DNA of 50,553 nucleotides from Pelagibacteraceae bacterium AG-464-P07 (GTDB lineage: Bacteria; Pseudomonadota; Alphaproteobacteria; Pelagibacterales; Pelagibacteraceae), in contig QCSA01000008.1 of the NCBI GenBank assembly GCA_003211695.1, forward strand, positions 1 to 50,553, read 5' to 3'. Position numbers and translations under genes: made by a program. Positions 32,455 to 41,327 of the stretch are shown one piece after another. The notes under the pieces were generated by a model. The model was not told where the DNA came from. It ran no database searches and worked only from the letters and a program-made list of their open reading frames with translations. Position 1 is the first letter of the stretch. Every line of letters begins with the position of its first letter.

Positions 32455-33066
32455 GTGATTGAAGAGACCCTAATATTTATTCAAATTATATTTATCGATA
32501 TTGTAATGGCTGCAGACAATGCAATCATTATCGGATTGGTTGCGGCAAATTTTGCTCCAAAAAATAGAAAACAAATAATTATGTGGGGTGTGTTTGCTGC
32601 CTTTTTTTTTAGGGTTATCTTTGCATTTTCTGCAACCTACTTGTTTCAATTTTCTATAATCAAATTAATAGGAGGAGCACTTCTTTTGTGGGTCGTAAAT
32701 GATCTTAGGCAAGATTTATTTACAACAAAAAAAATAAAATCGCCAACAAAACAGTCTAAAGAGCCTTCGTTTATGAGTGGTGTTTATAAAGTTTTGATAG
32801 CCGATATTACTTTAAGTTTTGATAATGTTCTTGGTGTAGCTGGTGCTGCTAAAGATCATTATTTTTTATTATTATTTGGTTTATTTTTATCAGTGGTCCT
32901 TATAGGTGCGGCAGCCTCTTATTTTGCAAAATACATTAAAGAACATCAATGGGTAGGATACGTTGGTTTAGTGGTAATTTTATTAGTTGCTATTCAATTA
33001 ATTATTGGAGGATTAATTGATATGAATGTCTTATCTATTAATGAGGCTTTTAAACATTTCTTTTAA
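32455..33066 (+). CDS. TerC family integral membrane protein
   Basis: 203 residues, seven or so helices. Two repeats carry the family's acidic signature: FIDIVMAADNAIIIGL near residue 17 and LIADITLSFDNVLGVAGAA near residue 115, the DN pairs being the likely metal site. TerC/YjbE-type proteins are implicated in metal (Mn) export or metalation of exported proteins; the name comes from tellurium resistance. The start is GTG at 32455. It is convergent with aconitase, 7 bp apart. Function here is known only at family level. Confidence 0.88.
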   Translation: MIEETLIFIQIIFIDIVMAADNAIIIGLVAANFAPKNRKQIIMWGVFAAFFFRVIFAFSATYLFQFSIIKLIGGALLLWVVNDLRQDLFTTKKIKSPTKQSKEPSFMSGVYKVLIADITLSFDNVLGVAGAAKDHYFLLLFGLFLSVVLIGAAASYFAKYIKEHQWVGYVGLVVILLVAIQLIIGGLIDMNVLSINEAFKHFF

Positions 33067-33073
33067 AACAGAA

Positions 33074-35743
33074 TTAAATCATATTTCTCAATACAAATTG
33101 CAATATTCCGCCATTTTTATAATATTCTATTTCATTAGCCGTATCTATTCTTGATAGTAATTTAATTTTTTTTATTGATCCATTTGCAAATTTAATTTCG
33201 CAATCCACTTGATCCCTGGGTTCAATACCTTTTTCAATATCAAGAATGCTTATTAACTCAGAGCCAAGAAGGTTTAACTTTTTGCGATCAATTCCTTCTT
33301 TAAATTGCAAAGGTAGAATTCCCATGCCTACTAAATTTGATCTATGGATTCTTTCAAAACTTTCAGCAATAACTGCTTTTATTCCTAGTAATTTAGTTCC
33401 CTTAGCCGCCCAATCTCTTGAGGAGCCAGTACCATATTCTTTACCTGCAATTACAACCAAATTTTCTTTTCTTTTTTTGTATTCCATTGCTGCATCATAA
33501 ACGCTAGCAATTTTTCCTTCTGGGTAAATTTTGGTGTACCCTCCTTCTTTATTCCCAACCATTTCATTTTTTATTCTTATATTTCCAAAAGCACCTCTCA
33601 TCATCACTTCATGATTTCCTCTTCTTGCTCCATAAGAGTTAAAATCTTTTTGTTGAATTTGATGTTTCATAAAATACTCTCCCGTAGGACTTTCTTTTTG
33701 AATAGTGCCTGCTGGAGAAATATGATCAGTTGTTACTGTGTCACCAAGTATTAATAATGGCCTTGCATTTTTAATTTTTATAAATCCTTCAGGTTTTTCT
33801 GAGATATTTTCAAAAAAAGGAGGTTTTTTTACATAAGTTGATTCATCTCTCCATTCATAATTACTACTATCTTTGGTTTTAATATCATTCCACTCTTTTG
33901 GTCCAACTGAAATTTTTGAATATCTTTTAATAAACATATCTGCATTTATAGAAGAATGAATTAAATCTTCAATTTCCTTATTCGTAGGCCAAATATCTTT
34001 TAGAAAAATATCTTTGCCTTTCTGATCTTTTCCTAATGGATCTTTGTATAAATCAAATGTCATTGAACCAGCTATTGCGTATGCTACTACCAAGGGTGGT
34101 GAAGCAAGATAGCTTGCTTTTACATCTGGATTAATTCTGCCTTCAAAATTTCTATTTCCTGATAATACTGATACCGCATAGAGCTCTCCTTTTTTTATCG
34201 CATTAGATATATTTTGCTTAAGCGGGCCAGAGTTTCCTATGCAAGTAGTGCAACCATAACCGACAAGATTAAATCCTAACTGGTCCAGATATTTGTTCAA
34301 ATTTGCTTTTTCTAAATAGTCAGTTACTACCTGCGAACCTGGTGCTAAAGAAGTTTTTACCCATGGTTTAACAGTTAATCCTTTTTCTATTGCTTTTTTT
34401 GCTAACAAGCCTGCCCCTATTAGAACGTTTGGATTAGATGTATTTGTGCAAGAAGTAATTGCTGCAATGACAATATCTCCGTCGTTTAATTTAAAATTTT
34501 CTTTTTCTATATTTTCTTCTGTATATTTAGACCTGCCTGTATTTTGTTTGAATACTTTTTTAAATGCTTCTGCTGATTCTGATAATAAAACTTTATCCTG
34601 TGGTCTTTTTGGTCCAGAAATTGTTGATACAATGCTTGATAAATCAAGTTTTAAAGTATCACTAAAAATTAAAGCATTACTTGACCAAAGATTTTGTTCT
34701 TTAGCATAGTTTTCAACAAGTGAAATAGTATTTTTATCGCGACCTGAAAACTTCAAGTATTTAATTGTTTCATTATCAATTGGAAAAAAACCACAAGTCG
34801 CTCCATACTCTGGAGCCATATTTGCAATTGTAGCCCGATCTGCCAAAGTTAAATTTTTTAAACCCTCACCAAAAAACTCAACAAATTTACCAACTACATT
34901 TTTTTCTCTAAGCATTTGAACAATTGTTAGTACAAGGTCTGTAGCAGTTGTTCCTTCACTAAGTTTTCCAGTAATTTCAAAACCAACTACCTCAGGAATT
35001 AGCATTGAAATTGGTTGACCCAACATCGCTGCTTCTGCTTCTATTCCTCCAACGCCCCAACCCAAAACTGATAATCCATTTACCATTGTAGTATGACTAT
35101 CAGTTCCTACCAGGGTATCTGGATAAGCATACCAATTTCCTTTATGTTCGTAAGACCAAACAACTTTAGCAAGATATTCTAAGTTCACTTGATGACATAT
35201 ACCAGTACCGGGAGGAACAACTCTTAAATTATTGAATGCGTTTTGCCCCCACTTTAAGAAAGAGTATCTTTCACCGTTTCTTAAAAATTCTTTTTCTACA
35301 TTTTTGTTGAATGAATCTTTTGTAGCATAATTATCAACCATTACTGAGTGGTCGATAACAAGATCGACGGCAGTTAGTGGGTTAATTTTATTTGGATCAA
35401 CTTTTTTAGATTTAACAGCGTCTCTCATTGCAGCTAAATCGGCAATAGCTGGAATGCCGGTATAATCCTGCATTAATACCCTCGAAGGCCTGTAAGCAAT
35501 TTCAGTTGTTGAACTTTTATCTTTTACCCATTTACTCATCGATTCAATTTGAGTTTTACTAACTGTTAAGTCATCTTCAAATCTCAATAGATTTTCCAAT
35601 AAAACTTTCAAAGAATTTGGCAATTTTGAAATACCTGAAAGGCCATTTTTTTCAGCTTCAGCTAAACTAAAATAATTATAATCTTTTCCATTAACATTTA
35701 GTTTTTTAATACAATTAAAGGAATTTTTTTGCCCAAATTTCAT
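33074..35743 (-). CDS. acnA: Aconitate hydratase A
   Basis: 889 residues, standard for AcnA/IRP-type aconitase. [4Fe-4S] cysteines are in AAITSCTNTSNP and GCTTCIGNSGPL. Other marks are VGTDSHTTMVNGLSVLGWGVGGIEAEAAMLGQP, GDTVTTDHISPAGTI, NSYGARRGNHEVMMRGAFGNIR and GKEYGTGSSRDWAAKGTKLLGI. It interconverts citrate and isocitrate in the TCA cycle. The start is 3 bp after the LysE-family gene ends, so csaA-lysE-acnA are probably cotranscribed, an unusual company for aconitase. Confidence 0.97.
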   Translation of the reverse strand: MKFGQKNSFNCIKKLNVNGKDYNYFSLAEAEKNGLSGISKLPNSLKVLLENLLRFEDDLTVSKTQIESMSKWVKDKSSTTEIAYRPSRVLMQDYTGIPAIADLAAMRDAVKSKKVDPNKINPLTAVDLVIDHSVMVDNYATKDSFNKNVEKEFLRNGERYSFLKWGQNAFNNLRVVPPGTGICHQVNLEYLAKVVWSYEHKGNWYAYPDTLVGTDSHTTMVNGLSVLGWGVGGIEAEAAMLGQPISMLIPEVVGFEITGKLSEGTTATDLVLTIVQMLREKNVVGKFVEFFGEGLKNLTLADRATIANMAPEYGATCGFFPIDNETIKYLKFSGRDKNTISLVENYAKEQNLWSSNALIFSDTLKLDLSSIVSTISGPKRPQDKVLLSESAEAFKKVFKQNTGRSKYTEENIEKENFKLNDGDIVIAAITSCTNTSNPNVLIGAGLLAKKAIEKGLTVKPWVKTSLAPGSQVVTDYLEKANLNKYLDQLGFNLVGYGCTTCIGNSGPLKQNISNAIKKGELYAVSVLSGNRNFEGRINPDVKASYLASPPLVVAYAIAGSMTFDLYKDPLGKDQKGKDIFLKDIWPTNKEIEDLIHSSINADMFIKRYSKISVGPKEWNDIKTKDSSNYEWRDESTYVKKPPFFENISEKPEGFIKIKNARPLLILGDTVTTDHISPAGTIQKESPTGEYFMKHQIQQKDFNSYGARRGNHEVMMRGAFGNIRIKNEMVGNKEGGYTKIYPEGKIASVYDAAMEYKKRKENLVVIAGKEYGTGSSRDWAAKGTKLLGIKAVIAESFERIHRSNLVGMGILPLQFKEGIDRKKLNLLGSELISILDIEKGIEPRDQVDCEIKFANGSIKKIKLLSRIDTANEIEYYKNGGILQFVLRNMI

Positions 35744-35746
35744 AAT

Positions 35747-36337
35747 TTATACATAAAACATTATAACACATATAATAAGCAAGAATGACATTGCATAGTT
35801 ATATAACTTTAAAAAATTTTCATTGTTTGCAAATCGTCGAAGAAACTTACCCAATAAACTCCATGACATAATGCTCGTAAAACTAAAAAAAATTGCAAAA
35901 CCTACAACTATAATTGAATCTCTAATAAAATTTTCGTTTTGGCTAATAAATGTAGAAACCGTTATGATTGCAATTAAAACCGCTTTTGGATTAATAAATT
36001 GAAAAACGATCATGTTAAAAAATTTAGCTGGATTTTTTATTTCTTTTTCTTCAGATTTACTACTAAGAGCAATTTTGTAAGCCATGTATATTAAAAATCC
36101 TGAACCGATTATTTTTAAAACGCTTTGAAACAATGGAAATTGATTGAAAACAATCGCCAGACCCGAATTAACCGCTATTAAAACTATAGGAAATCCAAAA
36201 GTGACTCCGTAAATTAATGGAAGTGTTTTTCTTATTCCAAAATTAAAACCTGAATATGATGCCAATAAATTGTTTGGTCCCGGTGAAAATGCTCCAACAA
36301 ATAAAAAAATGGATAGCGCTAGAATGTCTGGATACAT
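35747..36337 (-). CDS. LysE/RhtB family exporter
   Basis: 196 residues with about six helices. The N-terminal FLFVGAFSPGPNNLLASYSG carries the PGP motif of LysE/RhtB amino-acid exporters, and FQFINPKAVLIAI is the second conserved segment. It probably exports an amino acid or a toxic metabolite. It lies between csaA (10 bp) and acnA (3 bp). Confidence 0.88.
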   Translation of the reverse strand: MYPDILALSIFLFVGAFSPGPNNLLASYSGFNFGIRKTLPLIYGVTFGFPIVLIAVNSGLAIVFNQFPLFQSVLKIIGSGFLIYMAYKIALSSKSEEKEIKNPAKFFNMIVFQFINPKAVLIAIITVSTFISQNENFIRDSIIVVGFAIFFSFTSIMSWSLLGKFLRRFANNENFLKLYNYAMSFLLIICVIMFYV

Positions 36338-36347
36338 AATGATTGAA

Positions 36348-36689
36348 CTATGCTACTTCCAAACCGTTTTCAACTTTTTGCGAAGGATGAATCAAAACTA
36401 CTTTGCCATCTTTTTCTATTGCTCCCAGAATAAGAACTTCTGAAACGACGCCTGCTATATTTTTTTTAGGAAAATTACAAACTCCTATTACTTGTTTGCC
36501 AACCAAATTTTTTTCATTGTAATAATGTGTGATTTGTGCGGAAGATTTTTTTATTCCTGTTTCTGTTCCAAAGTCAACTTCAACTACTAATGAAGGTTTT
36601 CTTGCTTTTTCATTTTTTGAAACTTTTAAAACAGTTCCCACCCTAATTTCCACTTTACTGTAATCTTCAAAGGTTATTTCTTGTTTCAT
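36348..36689 (-). CDS. csaA: CsaA-type tRNA-binding protein/chaperone
   Basis: 113 residues, a single OB-fold of the EMAP/tRNA-binding type: FEDYSKVEIRVGTVLKVSKNEKARKPSLVVEVDFG, KKSSAQITHYY, GKQVIGVCNFPKKNIAGVVSEVLILGA. This is the length and sequence pattern of CsaA, a dimeric protein with secretion-related chaperone and tRNA-binding activity. It is first of the csaA-lysE-acnA group and divergent from the M20 deacetylase gene, with just 30 bp between the starts. Confidence 0.9.
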   Translation of the reverse strand: MKQEITFEDYSKVEIRVGTVLKVSKNEKARKPSLVVEVDFGTETGIKKSSAQITHYYNEKNLVGKQVIGVCNFPKKNIAGVVSEVLILGAIEKDGKVVLIHPSQKVENGLEVA

Positions 36690-36719
36690 GGTAATGATGT
36701 ATAATATTATTTAATTTAA

Positions 36720-37913
36720 ATGGCTACGCAAAAAGACATTATTGATCGAGCGTTTCCTGAAACTTTAAAAATTTTATCAGATCTAATAAATTTTCAGACA
36801 GTTTCGGGCACCTCAAATCTTAAACTAATTGAATATTGTGAAAAAAAACTAAGTAAACTTGGGGCAATATCGTTTAAAACATTTCATGATTCAGGATTAC
36901 AGGCTAATTTGTTCTCCACTATAAACGGTAAAGAAAAATTGAATGGTGGTGGAATTATCTTGTCCGGCCATACTGATGTAGTCCCTGCTTCACCGAAAGA
37001 ATGGGCATCAAACCCTTATGTTGCAAAAGAAAAAGACAACAAAATTTACGGCAGAGGATCGTGCGATATGAAAGGATTTATTGCTTGCACTTTGGCTATA
37101 GCACCTTTTTTCGCTTCACAAGAATTAAAAAAACCCATTCATTTTGCTTACACTTATGATGAAGAAACTTCGTGTTTAGGTGCGCCAGTAATGTTGAAAG
37201 AAATAAAGAAACGAAACATTAAATATCCTGTTTGTATAATTGGAGAACCTACCAGTATGAAAGCTATTAATGCCCACAAAGGTTATTATGAATATATAAC
37301 TCATTTTACTGGTTTATCTGGTCATGCATCAAATCCCTCTAAGGGTGTAAGTGCTGTTGAATATGCAATTCGCTATAGCAATAAACTTATGGAAATAAGA
37401 GATGAACTAAAAAAAAGAAAACCAAAAAATTCAATTTTTTCTCCTCCCTACTCAACTTTACAGATAGGAAGGGTCAATGGAGGAATAGCTACAAACGTCA
37501 TTGCTGATCAATGTATTGTTGATTGGGAAGTAAGGCCAATCACTCACGATGATGGCAAGTTTGTAACTCAAAATATCGATTCATATGTAAAAGAAACTTT
37601 ATTACCTGAAATGAAAAAAAATTATCCTAAAGCAAATATAAAAAAAGAAGTCGTTGGAGAAACTATAGGTTTCGAACAAGAGGAAAAATCTGATGCGGTC
37701 GATCTCGTTTGTAATCTAACAGGAGATAATTCGAGAGGTACCGTTTCATTCGGTACAGAGGCAGGTTTATTTCAAGAAATTGGTGTCAGTACCGTTGTTT
37801 GTGGTCCAGGTTCAATTGAACAAGCACATACCGTAGATGAATATATAACATTTGATCAACTCAAACTTTGTTTAAAAATGCTTGTTGATCTCAAAGAACG
37901 TATTTCGGTCTAA
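36720..37913 (+). CDS. argE: Acetylornithine deacetylase-like M20 peptidase
   Basis: 397 residues of the M20/ArgE type: metal-site segments LSGHTDVVPAS, GRGSCDMKGFIACTLA, TYDEETSCLG and IGEPTSMKAINAHKG, dimerisation domain SGHASNPSKGVSAVEYA, and C-terminal GPGSIEQAHTVDEY with the last ligand His. The ArgE call fits arginine synthesis (N-acetylornithine to ornithine). Since it is convergent (12 bp apart) with an operon that looks like ectoine use, whose pathway also needs an N-acetyl-diaminobutyrate deacetylase, an alternative substrate is possible. A TATAAT at 36700-36705 leaves a leader of only about 8 nt. Confidence 0.82.
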   Translation: MATQKDIIDRAFPETLKILSDLINFQTVSGTSNLKLIEYCEKKLSKLGAISFKTFHDSGLQANLFSTINGKEKLNGGGIILSGHTDVVPASPKEWASNPYVAKEKDNKIYGRGSCDMKGFIACTLAIAPFFASQELKKPIHFAYTYDEETSCLGAPVMLKEIKKRNIKYPVCIIGEPTSMKAINAHKGYYEYITHFTGLSGHASNPSKGVSAVEYAIRYSNKLMEIRDELKKRKPKNSIFSPPYSTLQIGRVNGGIATNVIADQCIVDWEVRPITHDDGKFVTQNIDSYVKETLLPEMKKNYPKANIKKEVVGETIGFEQEEKSDAVDLVCNLTGDNSRGTVSFGTEAGLFQEIGVSTVVCGPGSIEQAHTVDEYITFDQLKLCLKMLVDLKERISV

Positions 37914-37925
37914 TACGAATTACTA

Positions 37926-38810
37926 CTAAAGTCTAATTCCTCTTAATCTTTCTGCACGTCGTCTCAATAATTCGACCGTGGTCAATAAGAATATAGATAA
38001 AATTACAAGACATGTCGCCATACAAAGTATTACTGGGCTTATTTCTTGTCGTATGCCAGACCACATCTGTCGAGGAATAGTTTGTTGTTCAACGCTTCCC
38101 AAAAAGAGAACAACCACTACTTCATCAAATGAAGTAATAAAAGCAAACAACGCTCCTGAAATTACTCCAGGAAGAATGAGTGGCATAATTACTTTAAAGA
38201 ACGTTCTCATTGTATCAGCTCCCAAACTTTGTGATGCTCGTATAAGATTGGTATCAAACCCGGTTAGAGTAGCGGTAACGGTAATAACAACAAATGGCGT
38301 TCCAAGTGCTGTATGAGCTAATATAAGTCCAGTATAGGTACCTACCAATCCAAATTTTGCATAAAAGAAGAAAATCCCTGCTGCAGTTATAATCAAAGGA
38401 ACAATCATGGGTGAAATCAATAAAGCCATCAATGTACCTTTAAAAGGCATATGCGGTCTGCTCAAACCCAGGGCCGCAGTTGTTCCTAAAGCTGTTGCCA
38501 GAAAAGTTGCAGCTAAGCCAATAATAAAACTATTCTTAGTCCCTATCATCCACTTATTTGTACAGACGGTTGTGATAATATCGTCTGGTCTACATATACC
38601 GAGCATTTGCCTATACCATCGAAGAGAAAAGGCTTCGGGCTCAAATCTCAACATTTCTGGTGTAAAACCAAAAAAAGGTGATTGATTGAAAGATAACGGG
38701 ACAATCATAAAGATTGGAGCAATAAGAAAAAAGAATACCAACCCACAGTAAAACAAGTAAGTATAATAACCAATTCTTTGTCCAGTTGTTGTATATGTAG
38801 GTAAAGCCAT
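37926..38810 (-). CDS. potC: Pot-type ABC transporter permease (PotC-like)
   Basis: 294 residues with six predicted helices and the permease EAA-type loop ASQSLGADTMRTFFKVIMPLILPGVISGALFAFITSFDEVVVVLFLG. Belongs to the spermidine/putrescine-type family. It is the last gene of the eutA-doeA-potA-potD-potB-potC run, 5 bp after potB. The substrate of the system is unsettled (see findings): polyamine by name, possibly an ectoine-related compound by context. Confidence 0.88.
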   Translation of the reverse strand: MALPTYTTTGQRIGYYTYLFYCGLVFFFLIAPIFMIVPLSFNQSPFFGFTPEMLRFEPEAFSLRWYRQMLGICRPDDIITTVCTNKWMIGTKNSFIIGLAATFLATALGTTAALGLSRPHMPFKGTLMALLISPMIVPLIITAAGIFFFYAKFGLVGTYTGLILAHTALGTPFVVITVTATLTGFDTNLIRASQSLGADTMRTFFKVIMPLILPGVISGALFAFITSFDEVVVVLFLGSVEQQTIPRQMWSGIRQEISPVILCMATCLVILSIFLLTTVELLRRRAERLRGIRL

Positions 38811-38815
38811 AATTA

Positions 38816-40069
38816 TTATCCCAATTTTATATTTTCAATGCCGACTACTTTATTATAGACCCAGTACAGAGCCAGCATTACTACTAACAGTATAGTTCCT
38901 AGTGCTGCACATAATCCCCAATTTAAAGTTGATTTCAAATGATAAGCAATCCAGTGGCCGATTAATTGTCCATCTGCGCCTCCAACAAGCTCTGGTGTAA
39001 TAAAATAACCAATAGCAAGAACGAAGACGAGTAAACCGCCTGCGCTAATTCCTGGAACTGTTTGAGGCATATAAATTCTGTAAAAAGCATGCATTGGATG
39101 CGCTCCTAAATTTAATGCCGCCCGCATGTAAGTAGGTGAAATTGTTTTCATCACAGCGTACAAAGGCAACACCATAAAGGGTAATAAGATTTGGGTCATT
39201 GCAATTAATGTGCCCGTTTCATTGTATATCAATTGCATACGGTTCTCGTCGGCAATGATACCGGCCCAAACCAAGATGCTATTAAAAACTCCTTTTTTCA
39301 TTAATATTATTATCCATGAAACCGTCCGAACTAATAACGAAGTCCAAAAAGGTAAGAGAACAAAGATCATAAGAAGATTGCTGTACTTTAATGGTAAGGT
39401 GGCTAAGAGATACGCAATGGGGTATCCCAAAATCAAACAAAACAACGTCACAAGAACACTAATTTTGACAGTTTTGTACCAAGTATAATTATAAATTCTT
39501 CTGTTTTCTGGTTGTCTTATAATTTCTTTATTTGAATCGTATTTTAAATCTACGGCATTTAAAAAATATCCGAATGTAATAGGATCAGCCATTTCTCCTA
39601 AAGCTTTCCAAAACCCTATCTCCCCCCATCGCTTATCTACTGCAATCATTTGTTCTTTATAAGGACCCTCTTTGATTTTTTTAAATTTTCTTTTAGATTT
39701 TTTGATTAAACTTTTCCATCCTGACTTGCTATAATTCATACGAGTGCTGGCCTTACCGATTGCTCTTTTGTCAGCATTCACAATCTCACCAAACATAGTG
39801 GCGTACATTTCTTCAGTAGGAAGTTCCTTGCGGTCCCATTGTTTGTATAATTCAAAAGTTTTTGGAAATACTGTATTGATTTGTTTATCATCAACACTTC
39901 TTGTCAACATAGCAATAATAGGAATTACGAATGTAATTATAATAAACAGTGTAAGTGGAAGAACTAGAGCAAATGCTCTAAATTTATTTATACGCTCTGC
40001 ACGTCTCAGACTGACTTTTAAGGGTATTCCGTCAGTCGTTAATATCTCAGCTTTTGCTGCTTGATTCAT
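38816..40069 (-). CDS. potB: Pot-type ABC transporter permease (PotB-like) with large periplasmic insertion
   Basis: 417 residues against about 285 for E. coli PotB. After the first helix (residues 32-55) there is a charged insertion of about 130 residues (60-190, rich in Lys/Arg/Glu) before the remaining five helices. The coupling loop AALNLGAHPMHAFYRIYMPQTVPGISAGGLLVF is normal. Such an insertion occurs in a subgroup of alphaproteobacterial permeases and may contact the binding protein. A terminator-like hairpin (40081-40113) lies 11 bp upstream of the ATG and no SD is visible between them. Confidence 0.87.
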   Translation of the reverse strand: MNQAAKAEILTTDGIPLKVSLRRAERINKFRAFALVLPLTLFIIITFVIPIIAMLTRSVDDKQINTVFPKTFELYKQWDRKELPTEEMYATMFGEIVNADKRAIGKASTRMNYSKSGWKSLIKKSKRKFKKIKEGPYKEQMIAVDKRWGEIGFWKALGEMADPITFGYFLNAVDLKYDSNKEIIRQPENRRIYNYTWYKTVKISVLVTLFCLILGYPIAYLLATLPLKYSNLLMIFVLLPFWTSLLVRTVSWIIILMKKGVFNSILVWAGIIADENRMQLIYNETGTLIAMTQILLPFMVLPLYAVMKTISPTYMRAALNLGAHPMHAFYRIYMPQTVPGISAGGLLVFVLAIGYFITPELVGGADGQLIGHWIAYHLKSTLNWGLCAALGTILLVVMLALYWVYNKVVGIENIKLG

Positions 40070-40080
40070 TAGATTAGTAT

Positions 40081-40113
40081 AAAAAAAGGCGGGACAAAAA
40101 GCCCGCCTTTTTT
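40081..40113 (-). terminator. Intrinsic terminator/attenuator between potD and potB
   Basis: Stem GGCGGG (40088-40093) with CCCGCC (40102-40107), 8-nt loop, flanked by an A7 run and a T6 run. It lies right after the binding-protein gene in the minus-strand transcript and 11 bp before the permease start. Same design as 31303-31337. Confidence 0.88.
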
Positions 40114-40135
40114 ACTAATAATTGTATTAATATTG

Positions 40136-41254
40136 TTATTTATTACCCGCCATCCAAGCTGCCCATTGTTCTTTTAGTTCAGCATTGTGATCAGCCCACC
40201 ATACAGGATCTGTTACTACAGATTTTTTCATCCTTTTCTTAGTAGTAGGCATGTGTGGCAGTACAGCTATACCATTATGGAACCAAGGCTCGTTCTTCTT
40301 GATAATATCATTACCACACGAACGCATAGGACCATAAGTGATGTATTTTGCTTGTTCAGCTTGAGACGCGCAAGTTGTTGCGTGTTTCAAGAATTCAATA
40401 GCTTCCGCTTTATTTTTTGAACCTTTAGGAATAGCTACCCAGTCTCCATCAAGAACTTGGCCTTCCCAAATGTAATCGAAGCTAGCTCCTTCTGAAAGAA
40501 TTGCAGCTCCAGCACGACCATTGTAAACAATAGACATAACTACTTCACCGCTTGATACTAATTCTAACGGTTGGGCTCCTGCAGACCAGTGCACAACATG
40601 ACCCTTAAGTTCTTCAAGTTTAGCAAATGCTCTGTCTGTTCCTCCTGTAGATTGCAGTATTTTGTTTACTTTGTTTGGCTTAACTCCATCAGCAACAAGA
40701 GCCATTTCTAAAATAGCTTGCGGCCAAGTGTGAACTCCTCTTTTTCCAGGAAACTTTTCAACATCAAAGAAATCTTTCATTCTTTTTGGTTTTTTACCTG
40801 GAAAAGCTTTTGGATCAAAAATTACTACATATGTCCACCAGATTTGTGGTGCAGCACATGGTGAAATTGTTCCACTTACTCCAGTACCATTCTCAGGAAT
40901 ACTATCTAGGAAACTATCACCATTAGGTGCTTTCTCCCATGAACTGAAATCCAGCTCTTCTAGTAAACCTTCATCGCAACCATTAATTGCGTCCACTGGT
41001 AAAATGTCTACAACATCCCAAGTTACATTACCTGACTCAACCTGAGCTTTGACTTCACCAAGACCACCGTTGTAATTTTCAACGCTAACTTTGGTGCTGC
41101 CGTCTTTAACAGGTCCCCAGGTATCAATGTAACCCTTTTGTTGGCTCATTGTATATGCCCCTCCCCAAGAAACGAATGTGAAGTCAGCATAAGCTGTTGC
41201 AGCAAATACCATTCCTATCGCTCCGAGGAAAGCAATTTTGATTAACTTAAACAT
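40136..41254 (-). CDS. potD: Pot-type ABC transporter periplasmic binding protein (PotD-like)
   Basis: 372 residues with signal peptide MFKLIKIAFLGAIGMVFAAT (cleavage after AYA). The mature part starts DFTFVSWGGAYTMSQQKGYI, the pattern of the PotD/PotF-like type-II binding-protein fold; conserved parts are VSSGEVVMSIVYNGRAGAA and DGDWVAIPKGSKNKAEAIEFLKHATT. Strong SD (AAGAGGGG) preceded by an 18-bp palindrome (41267-41284). It is followed by an attenuator. The family binds polyamines, opines and other small cations, so the ligand cannot be fixed from the name. Confidence 0.9.
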   Translation of the reverse strand: MFKLIKIAFLGAIGMVFAATAYADFTFVSWGGAYTMSQQKGYIDTWGPVKDGSTKVSVENYNGGLGEVKAQVESGNVTWDVVDILPVDAINGCDEGLLEELDFSSWEKAPNGDSFLDSIPENGTGVSGTISPCAAPQIWWTYVVIFDPKAFPGKKPKRMKDFFDVEKFPGKRGVHTWPQAILEMALVADGVKPNKVNKILQSTGGTDRAFAKLEELKGHVVHWSAGAQPLELVSSGEVVMSIVYNGRAGAAILSEGASFDYIWEGQVLDGDWVAIPKGSKNKAEAIEFLKHATTCASQAEQAKYITYGPMRSCGNDIIKKNEPWFHNGIAVLPHMPTTKKRMKKSVVTDPVWWADHNAELKEQWAAWMAGNK

Positions 41255-41266
41255 ATATTACCCCTC

Positions 41267-41284
41267 TTAATTTAATTAAATTAA
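41267..41284. repeat. 18-bp perfect palindrome in the potD leader
   Basis: TTAATTTAATTAAATTAA is a perfect inverted repeat immediately upstream of the potD SD. It could be an operator or a weak hairpin. Being wholly A/T it may also be chance in this base composition. Confidence 0.4.
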
Positions 41285-41327
41285 AAGGAGAAATTAAATC
41301 ATATAAGAAAAGAGACTGCAATCTCGA

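Noticed and set aside
41312-41325. GAGA/TCTC hairpin after potA as a terminator
   Set aside because: Only four base pairs with no T-run in the minus-strand direction, so it would not terminate.
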